This document shows, piece by piece, positions 20,352-29,425 of a DNA stretch of 64,000 nt. Positions within the stretch are counted from its first letter, which is position 1, and each line of letters starts with the position of its first letter. Both the position numbers and the translations under genes were made by a program. The notes under the pieces are model-generated. The model was given only the letters and a program-made list of their open reading frames with translations, ran no database searches and was not told the origin of the DNA. This DNA comes from Coriobacterium glomerans PW2 (lineage in GTDB: Bacteria; Actinomycetota; Coriobacteriia; Coriobacteriales; Coriobacteriaceae): contig NC_015389.1 of NCBI RefSeq assembly GCF_000195315.1, forward strand, positions 1,302,001 to 1,366,000, in the 5' to 3' direction.

Positions 20352-20550
20352 TGAGATCTCCCGTCTCACTCATCCGAGCGGCTCGCATCGCATGCTCCCG
20401 CGCGCGTCGTATCATCGTACTCGAGTCTCGCTGTCCCCTCCATTATAAGAGCAGCGCCGAGGCGGGCGCGCCTGCAGATCGCATGCGATGCGATCGCAGC
20501 CGGGAGCACCGCGGCGAGGCGGACCGACTCGATCCGAGGAACCCGGCCGC

Positions 20551-21003
20551 TCACAAGTCCTCCCCACTCTTTCCGACACCTTTGCCCAGATCGATATCCG
20601 GTGCACGCGCGAGCTCGGCGAGCGTCACCCCGTCGACATAGCTCTCGATCACGGCATCGAGGCCGGTCCAGAACCGCACGGTCGAGCAGAGGTCGGCGCG
20701 TTCGCAGGCGCCCTCGAGGCCCTCGCAGGCAACCGGTGCCGTCGTGCCCTCGGCCACGCGCAGGATGTCACCTGCGCGCACTTCTTCAGCGGGCTTGCCC
20801 AGAATGTAGCCGCCCCTCTTGCCACGCACGCTCTTGAGCAGCCCGGCGCGCATGAGCGGTCTCACGAGCTGCTCGAGGTACTTCTGCGATATATCCTCGC
20901 ACGCCGCGATCTCGCGCAGGGCGACGCGGCCCTGATCACCCCCGAACGCGGCGATGTAGATCATGAGCCTCAACGCGTAGCGGCCCTTCGATGATATGAG
21001 CAA
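20551..21003 (-). CDS. Rrf2 family Fe-S-type transcription regulator
   Basis: This 150-residue winged-helix regulator has the Rrf2/IscR start (LISSKGRYALRLM), the recognition region EDISQKYLEQLV at about 36-47 and the wing RGKRGGYILGKP. Three cysteines at 93, 100 and 106 occupy the IscR cluster-ligand positions, with spacing C-x6-C-x5-C against C-x5-C-x5-C in IscR. It should bind a [2Fe-2S] cluster and control the divergent suf operon. The start is taken as TTG at 21003, because AGAGGGGG lies just upstream and the N-terminus then matches IscR length. Confidence 0.9.
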   Translation of the reverse strand: MLISSKGRYALRLMIYIAAFGGDQGRVALREIAACEDISQKYLEQLVRPLMRAGLLKSVRGKRGGYILGKPAEEVRAGDILRVAEGTTAPVACEGLEGACERADLCSTVRFWTGLDAVIESYVDGVTLAELARAPDIDLGKGVGKSGEDL

Positions 21004-21044
21004 ATGGCCCCCTCTCGCCAAGGTCCTTAATTCTAGTGAATTGC

Positions 21045-21092
21045 TCGGATTAAAGCTTGACTTATTTCCCTATCATCTTATCGTTAATCCGA
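21045..21092 (+). promoter_or_regulatory. suf promoter flanked by an inverted repeat (candidate Rrf2 operator)
   Basis: A perfect 9-base inverted repeat, TCGGATTAA (21045-21053) and TTAATCCGA (21084-21092), brackets a possible promoter: TTGACT at 21057-21062, 16 bases, TATCGT at 21079-21084. The half-sites are 39 bases apart, close to four helical turns. It lies between the divergent regulator and sufC, the expected place for autoregulation and suf control. The -35 is good and the -10 is weak. Confidence 0.5.
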
Positions 21093-21188
21093 GGCATTCA
21101 ATAGGCTTTCTCGGACAATCCATCAGCAAGCGATGCGGCCGCCCGGGGACACGGGGCCGATGATTCCGACACATCAGGAGGACCTGCA

Positions 21189-22031
21189 ATGACCGATCTA
21201 GACAAAGCACTGCTCACCGTGCGCGAGCTCACAGCGGCGGCGGAAGATAAGATGATCCTGCACGGCGTCGATCTCGCTGTCGGCTCCGGTGAGACGCATG
21301 TGCTCATGGGTCCCAACGGCGCGGGAAAGTCCACGCTCGGCCATGTCATCATGGGCGATCCCGTCTACTCCGTTCTCAGCGGATCCGTCGTCTTCGATGG
21401 ATCCGACGTCACCGATCTGCCGAGTGACAAGCGCTCCCGTGCGGGGCTGTTCCTCTCCTTCCAGGCCCCGGTGGAGATACCCGGTGTGCCGCTGTCGAGC
21501 TTTCTGCGTGCCGCGATCGCCGGCAGACCCGGTCTTGAGATGCGCGGCAAACAGTTTCGCAGCCGTGTGCGCGAGCTGGCCGCCGAGCTCGACATGGACG
21601 TCAGCTACCTCAATCGCGACCTCGGTGTCGGCTTCTCAGGCGGCGAGAAGAAGAAGGTCGAGATGATGCAGCTGCTGCTGCTGAAGCCCAAGCTCGCGAT
21701 CCTGGATGAGACCGATTCGGGACTTGACGTCGATGCGCTCGGCGTCGTCTCGCGCGGCATCGACGCCTACCGTCGGGCGACGGATGGATCGCTGCTCATC
21801 ATCACCCACAACACCCGCATCCTGGAGCAGCTGAGCGTCGACGCGGTCCATGTCATGGTGGACGGTCGCGTGGTGCGCGAGGATGATGCCTCGCTCATCA
21901 GCTGGATCGATGAGCACGGCTTCGAGTCGTTCGAACGGACGGCGCGCGAGTCGGACGCGTCGGCGGATACGGCCGACAAAGCCGATGTCGCCGGGGCGGC
22001 CGTTGCCGCCGCAACCGGAAAGACCCGCTAG
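21189..22031 (+). CDS. sufC: Fe-S cluster assembly ATPase SufC
   Basis: SufC is the ABC-type ATPase of the SufBCD scaffold. The 280-residue protein has Walker A GPNGAGKST at 41-49, the signature FSGGEKKKVEM near 155-165 and Walker B LAILDETDSGLD near 176-187. The ATG at 21189 is preceded by AGGAGG. It is the first gene of sufCBDS-sufU. The C-terminal 30 residues are an Ala/Asp-rich extension beyond the usual 250 residues or so, with no visible function. Confidence 0.97.
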   Translation: MTDLDKALLTVRELTAAAEDKMILHGVDLAVGSGETHVLMGPNGAGKSTLGHVIMGDPVYSVLSGSVVFDGSDVTDLPSDKRSRAGLFLSFQAPVEIPGVPLSSFLRAAIAGRPGLEMRGKQFRSRVRELAAELDMDVSYLNRDLGVGFSGGEKKKVEMMQLLLLKPKLAILDETDSGLDVDALGVVSRGIDAYRRATDGSLLIITHNTRILEQLSVDAVHVMVDGRVVREDDASLISWIDEHGFESFERTARESDASADTADKADVAGAAVAAATGKTR

Positions 22032-22040
22032 GAGGCGATC

Positions 22041-23453
<1,413 letters not shown>

Positions 23454-24785
23454 ATGGACAAGCACAGCGACACAGCATCGAGCAGAGGCTCGCAAGCAGC
23501 AGACGCACAGCAGCCGGCGCTCACCTTGAGACACGTCAATGCGATGCCCGCTCCCACATGGAGCTGGCTTCAGATGAATGAGACCGCCATCGAGCTGCCC
23601 GCCTCGCTCGCACGCGGATCCGCCCGACTGCAAGGAAGCGCGGTCGCAGTCGAGCTCGCCGAAGGTGACGACGCGGTCCTCACCGGTGCTCCGGACGCGT
23701 TCGAGCGGGCCCTTGAGAAGGCCGGCACGCGCTTTCGCGATCGGCGTCCGAGCGCGCCGGGCGATGATCGACACGCGGAGCGCATCGCCGCAGAGGACCG
23801 CCTCGATGTGCCCGCCGTCTCCGCCTACCAGCGCCGCGCGATCGAGCGCGAGGAGCGCATCTCGCCTGCCGAGGCGTTTCGCACGGGCATGGGCGGCGAG
23901 GCCTACGCGTATCTGCGCGACATCGCGGGCGCGCCGGTCGTCATAGATGTCGCCGAGAATCACCGCGCGCAGGCGACGGTGCGCATCGAGGGCGTCGACG
24001 GCGCCGTCACCGGGGGCGCGATCGATGTCGTCGCCCGACCCTCAAGTCGGATCGCGGTCACGATCTCCTTGGACTCTCCGGCTATCGGCGCGGGCCTGGT
24101 CGGCCTGTCGCTGCGTGTCTTCGCCGGAGCACGCAGCCAGGTGAGCATCACCTGCGTCCAGACACTCGATGACAGCTGGGTGGCGCTCGATGACACGGGG
24201 CTCTTCCTCGACGAGGACGCGCGCGTGAGCGTCCACCACACCGTGCTGGGCGCGGGCCGCAGCTACACGGGACTTGCCGGCGATCTGCTCGGCGATCTCT
24301 CGAACATCTCCGTGGCCACGGACTATCTCGGCACAGGAGAGCAGCGACGCGACTTCAACTACGAGCTGATCCAGCGCGGGGAAAAGACCGTATCCGAGCT
24401 TGCTGCCAACGGCGTTCTCGCTGGCCAGAGCGCAAAGACGATGCGCGGAACGATCGAGCTCGCCCATGGTTGCAAGGGCAGTCGCGGAAGCGAGCGCGAG
24501 ACCGTCCTTCTAGCCGATGAGCGCGTGCGCAACAAGACCGTGCCCGTGATTTTGTGCGACGAGGACGATGTCTTCGGCAACCACGGGGCGACGATCGGAC
24601 ACATTCGCGACGAGCAGCTGTTCTATCTGGCGACGCGCGGTATCTCGCCGACGGCCGCCGAGGATCTGTTCATCCGCGCCAAGCTCGAGGATGCGGTCGC
24701 GGGCGTCGCTGACAAGCGGATTCGCGCGGGCGTCGTCCGGTTGTCCTGCGCGCTGATCGACGACTTCGAGGAGGAGATCGCATGA
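23454..24785 (+). CDS. sufD: Fe-S cluster assembly protein SufD
   Basis: SufD is the SufB paralogue that completes the SufBC2D complex. The 443-residue protein has a variable N-terminus and a conserved C-terminal beta-helix (GTIELAHGCKGS, then FGNHGATIGHIRDEQLFYLATRGIS near the end). The ATG at 23454 directly follows the sufB stop, and the sufS start overlaps its own stop as ATGA. Divergence from SufB is typical of SufD. Confidence 0.94.
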   Translation: MDKHSDTASSRGSQAADAQQPALTLRHVNAMPAPTWSWLQMNETAIELPASLARGSARLQGSAVAVELAEGDDAVLTGAPDAFERALEKAGTRFRDRRPSAPGDDRHAERIAAEDRLDVPAVSAYQRRAIEREERISPAEAFRTGMGGEAYAYLRDIAGAPVVIDVAENHRAQATVRIEGVDGAVTGGAIDVVARPSSRIAVTISLDSPAIGAGLVGLSLRVFAGARSQVSITCVQTLDDSWVALDDTGLFLDEDARVSVHHTVLGAGRSYTGLAGDLLGDLSNISVATDYLGTGEQRRDFNYELIQRGEKTVSELAANGVLAGQSAKTMRGTIELAHGCKGSRGSERETVLLADERVRNKTVPVILCDEDDVFGNHGATIGHIRDEQLFYLATRGISPTAAEDLFIRAKLEDAVAGVADKRIRAGVVRLSCALIDDFEEEIA

Positions 24786-26038
24786 GCGATTCTGCGCGCA
24801 CGGGTGCGGCCGATATCGACGCCAATCCCTACAAACCCGACTTTCCGCTGCTCGCCGAGCACCTTGATCTGACGTTTCTGGACAGCGCGGCCACCTCGCA
24901 GCGGCCAAGTACCGTACTCGAGGCACAGAGCCGTTTCTACACGACCATGAACGCAAACCCGCTCAGGGGTCTCTATGCGCTCTCCGTAGAGGCGACCGAT
25001 GCGATCGCGCGGGTGCGCTCGCAGATCGCCGATCTCATCGGCGCGAGGACGCCAGACGAGATCGTGTTCACGCGCAATACGAGCGAATCGCTGAACCTGG
25101 TTGCGCTGGCGTTCGCGCCGAGCGTGCTTGCGCCCGGTGACGAGGTCGCGATCACCATCATGGAGCACCACAGCAATCTCATCCCCTGGCAGCGCGCCTG
25201 CGCGGACGCCGGAGCCAATCTCATCTACCTCTACCCCACGAAGACCGGGGAGCTTGAAGAGGCCGAGATCGCCAGAAAGATCGGCGAGCGCACGAAGATC
25301 GTTGCCGCGACCGAGGTCTCAAACGTTCTCGGGCAGCGCCTGCCGATCGAGAGGCTCGCCGCCGCCGCACACGAGAACGGCGCGATCATGGTCGTCGACG
25401 CCGCGCAGTCCGTTCCTCACCTTCCGGTCGACGTCTCCAAGCTCGGTGCCGACTTCCTCGCGTTCTCCGCGCACAAGGCGCTCGGCCCCATGGGCGTCGG
25501 CGTGCTGTGGGGACGAGCGGAGCTGCTTGAGCGCACCGAGCCGCTCTACACCGGCGGCGAGATGATCGACTCGGTCACCGAGACCGGTGCCGTCTGGGCT
25601 CCGGTGCCCCAGCGCTTCGAGGCGGGCACGCAGGATGCCGCGGGCATCTACGCGACCGGCGTCGGCCTGTCCTACCTCGTCGACCATGTGGGCTACCCGG
25701 CGATCGCCGAGCGCGAGGCGGCTCTGGTCTCCGCGGCGATGCGGCGTCTGGCCGAGCTGCCCTTCATCGACATCATCGGCTCGCCGGACCCCGCGCGCCA
25801 CCACGGAGTCATCAGCTTCAACGTCCGCGGCATCCATCCGCACGACGTCGCGAGCCTGCTCGATATGCAAGGCGTCGCCATCCGAGCAGGGCATCATTGC
25901 GCTCAGCCGCTGCTCGCCTGGCTCGGCGTGGAGAATCTCGCATGCTGCCGAGCAAGCCTGGCGTTCTACAACGACCGGCACGACGTCGACATGCTCGGCG
26001 ACGGCTTGGAAACGGTTTGGAGGACCTTTCATGGATAA
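24782..26038 (+). CDS. sufS: cysteine desulfurase SufS
   Basis: This PLP-dependent enzyme takes sulfur from L-cysteine for cluster assembly. The 418-residue protein has the PLP lysine at 232 in FSAHKALGPMG and the active-site cysteine at 373 in RAGHHCAQP, the group II (SufS-type) arrangement. It overlaps sufD by four bases at its start and sufU by eight bases at its end, so synthesis of the three is coupled. The persulfide should pass to SufU. Confidence 0.97.
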   Translation: MSDSARTGAADIDANPYKPDFPLLAEHLDLTFLDSAATSQRPSTVLEAQSRFYTTMNANPLRGLYALSVEATDAIARVRSQIADLIGARTPDEIVFTRNTSESLNLVALAFAPSVLAPGDEVAITIMEHHSNLIPWQRACADAGANLIYLYPTKTGELEEAEIARKIGERTKIVAATEVSNVLGQRLPIERLAAAAHENGAIMVVDAAQSVPHLPVDVSKLGADFLAFSAHKALGPMGVGVLWGRAELLERTEPLYTGGEMIDSVTETGAVWAPVPQRFEAGTQDAAGIYATGVGLSYLVDHVGYPAIAEREAALVSAAMRRLAELPFIDIIGSPDPARHHGVISFNVRGIHPHDVASLLDMQGVAIRAGHHCAQPLLAWLGVENLACCRASLAFYNDRHDVDMLGDGLETVWRTFHG

Positions 26039-26453
26039 CTCTGTCTACTCGCCCGCGCTCATGGAGCACAACGCCCACCCCGACTGCAAATACGAGATGG
26101 ACGGCGCCACCCACACGCATGAGGGCATCAATCCGAGCTGCGGCGACAACCTTGAGCTGTCGCTCAGAGTGGAAGAGGGCACCATCCAGGAGGCAGCCTT
26201 CACGGGAGCGGGGTGCGCGGTCTCGCAGGCATCGGCCGACATCATGGCCGATCTCATCACCGGCCAGACCGTCGAGGAGGCGCGTCGGCTGGCCGGGCTG
26301 TTTCTCGGTATGATCCAGGGCAAGACGCTCTCCGAGCAGGATCGCTGCGACCTCGACGAGGCGGCCGAACTCGAGAGCATCGCGCGCATGCCCGCCCGGG
26401 TGAAGTGCGCAGAGCTCGCGTGGCGCACGCTCGATGGGATGCTGAGCGTCTAG
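26031..26453 (+). CDS. sufU: SufU-type sulfur-transfer protein
   Basis: The 140-residue protein has the zinc ligands of SufU: Cys37 and Asp39 in NPSCGDN, Cys62 in GAGCAVSQAS and Cys126 in RVKCAELAW. In Gram-positive bacteria SufU is the zinc-dependent sulfur acceptor of SufS rather than a scaffold. The ATG at 26031 lies inside the end of sufS and has GGAGG seven bases upstream. It is the last gene of the suf operon; no sufE, sufA or iscA is visible next to it. Confidence 0.95.
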   Translation: MDNSVYSPALMEHNAHPDCKYEMDGATHTHEGINPSCGDNLELSLRVEEGTIQEAAFTGAGCAVSQASADIMADLITGQTVEEARRLAGLFLGMIQGKTLSEQDRCDLDEAAELESIARMPARVKCAELAWRTLDGMLSV

Positions 26454-26534
26454 TCGAGCGGCTCGGTAGCGCGCCGACTGGCCGGAGATGACGTCCCGTT
26501 CAAGAAATGCGGCGTGAATTGCACGAGAAAGGGC

Positions 26535-26562
26535 TTGCATCGCAGAGCTGAGACTGTAATAA
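26535..26562 (+). promoter_or_regulatory. promoter of the tRNA-His/tRNA-Lys unit
   Basis: TTGCAT (26535-26540), 16 bases and TAATAA (26557-26562) lie about 30 bases before the first tRNA. The position and hexamers fit a vegetative sigma factor promoter. Confidence 0.5.
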
Positions 26563-26593
26563 TAGTCAAGCGCTTTGCGCGTGGGATGCACAT

Positions 26594-26671
26594 GGTGGGT
26601 GTAGCTCAGTTGGCTAGAGCGACGGACTGTGGCTCCGTAGGTCGAGGGTTCGAGCCCCTTTACCCACCCCA
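26594..26671 (+). tRNA. tRNA-His (GTG)
   Basis: The acceptor stem is GTGGGTG / TACCCAC. An extra G at position -1 (26594) faces C73, the identity element of tRNA-His. The anticodon loop CTGTGGC gives GTG, and the CCA end is encoded (26669-26671). D and T arms fold normally. Confidence 0.97.
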
Positions 26672-26695
26672 GTTCCACCTCAGCGCGCACATGAC

Positions 26696-26771
26696 GGATC
26701 GTTAGCTCAGCTGGAAGAGCAGGGGACTCTTAATCCCAAGGTCCAGGGTTCGAACCCCTGACGATCCACCA
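26696..26771 (+). tRNA. tRNA-Lys (CTT)
   Basis: The acceptor stem is GGATCGT / ACGATCC with A73 and an encoded CCA end. The anticodon loop CTCTTAA gives CTT. It lies 24 bases after tRNA-His and probably shares its transcript and the terminator at 26781. Confidence 0.97.
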
Positions 26772-26780
26772 GAATCTCTC

Positions 26781-26807
26781 AAGGCCCCGCATCGCGGGGC
26801 CTTTTTT
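26781..26807 (+). terminator. rho-independent terminator after the tRNAs
   Basis: AAGGCCCCGC (26781-26790) and GCGGGGCCTT are separated by ATC and followed by a run of T. It is a strong hairpin ending the tRNA transcript. Confidence 0.92.
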
Positions 26808-26913
26808 CAAAGAACGCGCTCCCCTGAGGATGAGCCGGGCGATCCTTCGCACCTTTTGGCCGGGAGCCCATCGCGAAGGCGGGATGCGGGCCGCCTGCAA
26901 ACCGGGTGATCAT

Positions 26914-26951
26914 GAAAAACGCCGTCCTTCGGAGATTCGAAGGACGGCGTT
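26914..26951 (-). terminator. rho-independent terminator of the NifU-like/GGGtGRT operon
   Basis: AACGCCGTCCTTCG (26918-26931) and CGAAGGACGGCGTT (26938-26951) form a 14-base perfect stem with a 6-base loop. On the minus strand the stem runs into TTTTTCATG. It lies 34 bases after the stop of the GGGtGRT gene. Confidence 0.9.
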
Positions 26952-26984
26952 GCGCGAGCGAGACTTTATGCGCTGCTGGCAGCC

Positions 26985-27989
26985 CTAGCCGTTGATGGCG
27001 GCACTCACCGCGACGGCGCAGGCGACGGTAGCACCGACCATGGGGTTGTTGCCCATGCCGATCAGGCCCATCATGTCTACGTGCGCGGGCACGGAGGAAG
27101 ATCCGGCGAATTGCGCGTCCGAGTGCATCCTGCCCATGGTATCGGTCATGCCATAGGAGGCCGGGCCCGCGGCCATGTTGTCCGGGTGCAGCGTGCGTCC
27201 CGTGCCACCGCCCGACGCGACCGAGAAGTACCTCTTGCCGGCGGCGAGGCGCTCCTTCTTGTAGGTCCCGGCGACCGGATGCTGGAAACGCGTGGGGTTC
27301 GTCGAGTTGCCCGTGATCGAGATGTCGACGTCCTCATGCCACATGATCGCAACGCCCTCGCGGACATCATCGGCGCCGTAGCAGTTTATCTCCGCGCGCG
27401 GGCCATCCGAGTATGCGACCCTCTCGACGACCTCGAGATCGCCGGTGTAGTAGTCGAACCGCGTCTTCACATAGGTGAAGCCGTTGATTCGAGAGATGAT
27501 CTGCGCTGCGTCCTTGCCCAGACCATCGAGCACGACGCGCAGGGGCTCGGTGCGAGCCTTGTTCGCATTGAGTGCGATGCCGATCGCGCCTTCGGCTGCG
27601 GCGAAGGACTCGTGCCCCGCCAGAAAGCAGAAGCACCGCGTATCCTCGCCTAGAAGCATCGCTGCCAGGTTGCCATGTCCGAGACCGACCTTGCGGTCCT
27701 CGGCGACGGATCCGGGAACGCAGAACGCCTGCAGACCCTCGCCGATCGCCGAGGCGGCCGCAGAAGCGCTTTCGGCACCCCGCTTGATAGCGATCGCGCA
27801 GCCGAGCGTGTAGGCCCAGCCGGCGTTCTCGAATGCTATGGACTGGACCCCCGTCACGATCTCGCGCGGGTTGACGCCGCGATCCAAGCAGAGCTTCTCG
27901 GCCTCCTCGAGGGAGGAGATGCCGTTGTGCTCGAGTGCGTCTTCGATTTTGCCAATGCGGCGCTCGTATCCTTCAAATGTAACAGCCAT
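26985..27989 (-). CDS. GGGtGRT family protein of unknown function
   Basis: The 334-residue protein contains SGGGTGRTLHPDNMAAGP at about 259-276, the motif that gives the GGGtGRT family its name, and a conserved glycine-rich C-terminal part (GLIGMGNNPMVGATVACAV). Cysteines occur at 34, 64, 90, 119, 121 and 203. No enzyme family is recognised. Members of this family are known to lie beside a NifU-like gene, as here: it starts 17 bases after that gene, with GGGAGG before the ATG. The partner and the nearby suf operon hint at a role in metal-cluster handling, but this is inference. Confidence 0.9.
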   Translation of the reverse strand: MAVTFEGYERRIGKIEDALEHNGISSLEEAEKLCLDRGVNPREIVTGVQSIAFENAGWAYTLGCAIAIKRGAESASAAASAIGEGLQAFCVPGSVAEDRKVGLGHGNLAAMLLGEDTRCFCFLAGHESFAAAEGAIGIALNANKARTEPLRVVLDGLGKDAAQIISRINGFTYVKTRFDYYTGDLEVVERVAYSDGPRAEINCYGADDVREGVAIMWHEDVDISITGNSTNPTRFQHPVAGTYKKERLAAGKRYFSVASGGGTGRTLHPDNMAAGPASYGMTDTMGRMHSDAQFAGSSSVPAHVDMMGLIGMGNNPMVGATVACAVAVSAAING

Positions 27990-28006
27990 GTATGATCCCT
28001 CCCTCT

Positions 28007-28741
28007 CTACTCGTTGACCGGAAACGTGCTGGCGACCGAATGGGTCTCATCATCGGTGCGCGGATCGATGTACCTGGCGGCGCTCTCCCACTGACCGTAG
28101 TGGCCCATGGCGCCTGCGATGGCCTGCTCTGGGGTCTTCCCCGCCTTCAGCGCATCAGTGAACTTGCCAAGGTTCATGAACTCGAAGGCGATGATCTCAT
28201 CGTGCTCGTTCAGTGCCATGCGTGTGACATAGCCCTGCGCGAGCTCGAGATAGCGTGCGCCCTTCGCTCTGGTGCCGAACATGGTGCCGACTTGGCTGCG
28301 CAGACCCTTCCCGAGATCGTCAAGCGAAGCGCCGATCGGCAGTCCGCCCTCGGAGAAGGCGGTCTGAGTGCGGCCGTAGACGATCTGCAGGAAGATCTCG
28401 CGCATCGCGACGTTGATCGCATCGCAGACGAGATCGGTGTTCATGGCCTCAAGAATGGTCTTGCCCGGCAGAATCTCGGCTGCCATGGCGGCAGAGTGAG
28501 TCATTCCCGAGCAGCCGATCGTCTCGATCAGAGCCTCCTCGATCACACCCTCTTTGACGTTCAAGGTGAGCTTGCACGCGCCTTGTTGCGGCGCGCACCA
28601 GCCCACACCGTGCGTCAGACCCGAAATGTCTTTGACCTCCTTGGCCTGGACCCACTTCCCCTCCTCGGGGATGGGTGCCGGACCGTGGCAGGCGCCCTTG
28701 GCGACCGGGCACATATGCTCCACTTCCGCTGAGTACTCCAT
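28007..28741 (-). CDS. NifU/IscU-like Fe-S scaffold-related protein
   Basis: The 244-residue protein has a cysteine-containing N-terminal stretch (HMCPVAKGACHGP) and then a NifU_N-like domain. That domain includes GVGWCAPQQGACKL at about residues 46-59, GCSGMTHSAAMAAEIL near 80-95 and a later cysteine in DLVCDAINVA near 106. These correspond loosely to the three cluster-binding cysteines of IscU. It is longer than IscU/SufU (about 130-140 residues). The ATG at 28741 follows GAGGAG. It is the first gene of a two-gene operon with the GGGtGRT protein. It is distinct from SufU, so it probably serves a dedicated target. Confidence 0.85.
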   Translation of the reverse strand: MEYSAEVEHMCPVAKGACHGPAPIPEEGKWVQAKEVKDISGLTHGVGWCAPQQGACKLTLNVKEGVIEEALIETIGCSGMTHSAAMAAEILPGKTILEAMNTDLVCDAINVAMREIFLQIVYGRTQTAFSEGGLPIGASLDDLGKGLRSQVGTMFGTRAKGARYLELAQGYVTRMALNEHDEIIAFEFMNLGKFTDALKAGKTPEQAIAGAMGHYGQWESAARYIDPRTDDETHSVASTFPVNE

Positions 28742-28954
28742 AGCTCTCCTCTCTGAAATTCACTGCTTGGACGATGCCGTCGGACCTCCTCGCCGTCGCG
28801 GCATGCGGATATATGATACCTCCAAACCCGAGCGCGGCGCACGAGAGCGAAAGCGAGGTTCGCATAACGCGCCGCTGCGAGGATGCGGGTCGCTCGCGAG
28901 CAGCTGATTTTCTGTCGATCGAGCATCTGCTGCGCGCGAAAGGCATCCCCGAGA

Positions 28955-29422
28955 TCAATTTCGAGTCGAGGTATCCCGGCGTCGGACGCGAATCTCGCGC
29001 AGGCGATGCGCGAGCGCGCGCAGCGCCGAACCGACAGCGGCTCCCGAGCAGTCGAGCATCACATCGGTGATGAGACCGGAACGGCCAGGTACGAACAGCT
29101 GGATCGTCTCGTCGATGGAGGGTATGAGAACGAGGACGACGACAAGGACGAAAAGAGCGGTCCGGCTCAAGCGGCTCCCGGATGCCAGCGTCTGGGAGAC
29201 CAAGATGCCGAGGATCGCATATTCGGTGAAGTGAGCGGTCTTGCGGACGAGGAAATTCGTGATCCACGCGCTCGGCAGATCGAGACCGGAAAGGGCCCCT
29301 CTGAGGGCCGATACGACACGCAAGCTCATACCGGAGCTGCCCGTCGCGGGCACGAGCGAGTTGCCCCATATGAACATCGTGAAAAGAATGGTCGCGACGA
29401 GCCAGGGTCTGGAGATGCGCAT
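28955..29422 (-). CDS. VanZ-like family membrane protein
   Basis: The 155-residue protein has four hydrophobic segments and the VanZ-like signature FLVRKTAHFTEYAILG at about residues 58-73. The later IDETIQLFVPGRSG near 104-117 is also typical. VanZ confers low-level teicoplanin resistance in enterococci, but most homologues have no assigned role. The ATG at 29422 uses a GGAG that overlaps the stop of the acidic-protein gene upstream, so the two are coupled. A 213-base gap separates it from the NifU-like operon downstream. Confidence 0.85.
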   Translation of the reverse strand: MRISRPWLVATILFTMFIWGNSLVPATGSSGMSLRVVSALRGALSGLDLPSAWITNFLVRKTAHFTEYAILGILVSQTLASGSRLSRTALFVLVVVLVLIPSIDETIQLFVPGRSGLITDVMLDCSGAAVGSALRALAHRLREIRVRRRDTSTRN

Positions 29423-29425
29423 GGG

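Noticed and set aside
20366-20554. A 63-codon minus frame between the Rrf2 gene and the hydrogenase
   Set aside because: It starts at a GTG overlapping the regulator's stop, has no ribosome site and contains the TATAAT likely to belong to the hydrogenase promoter.
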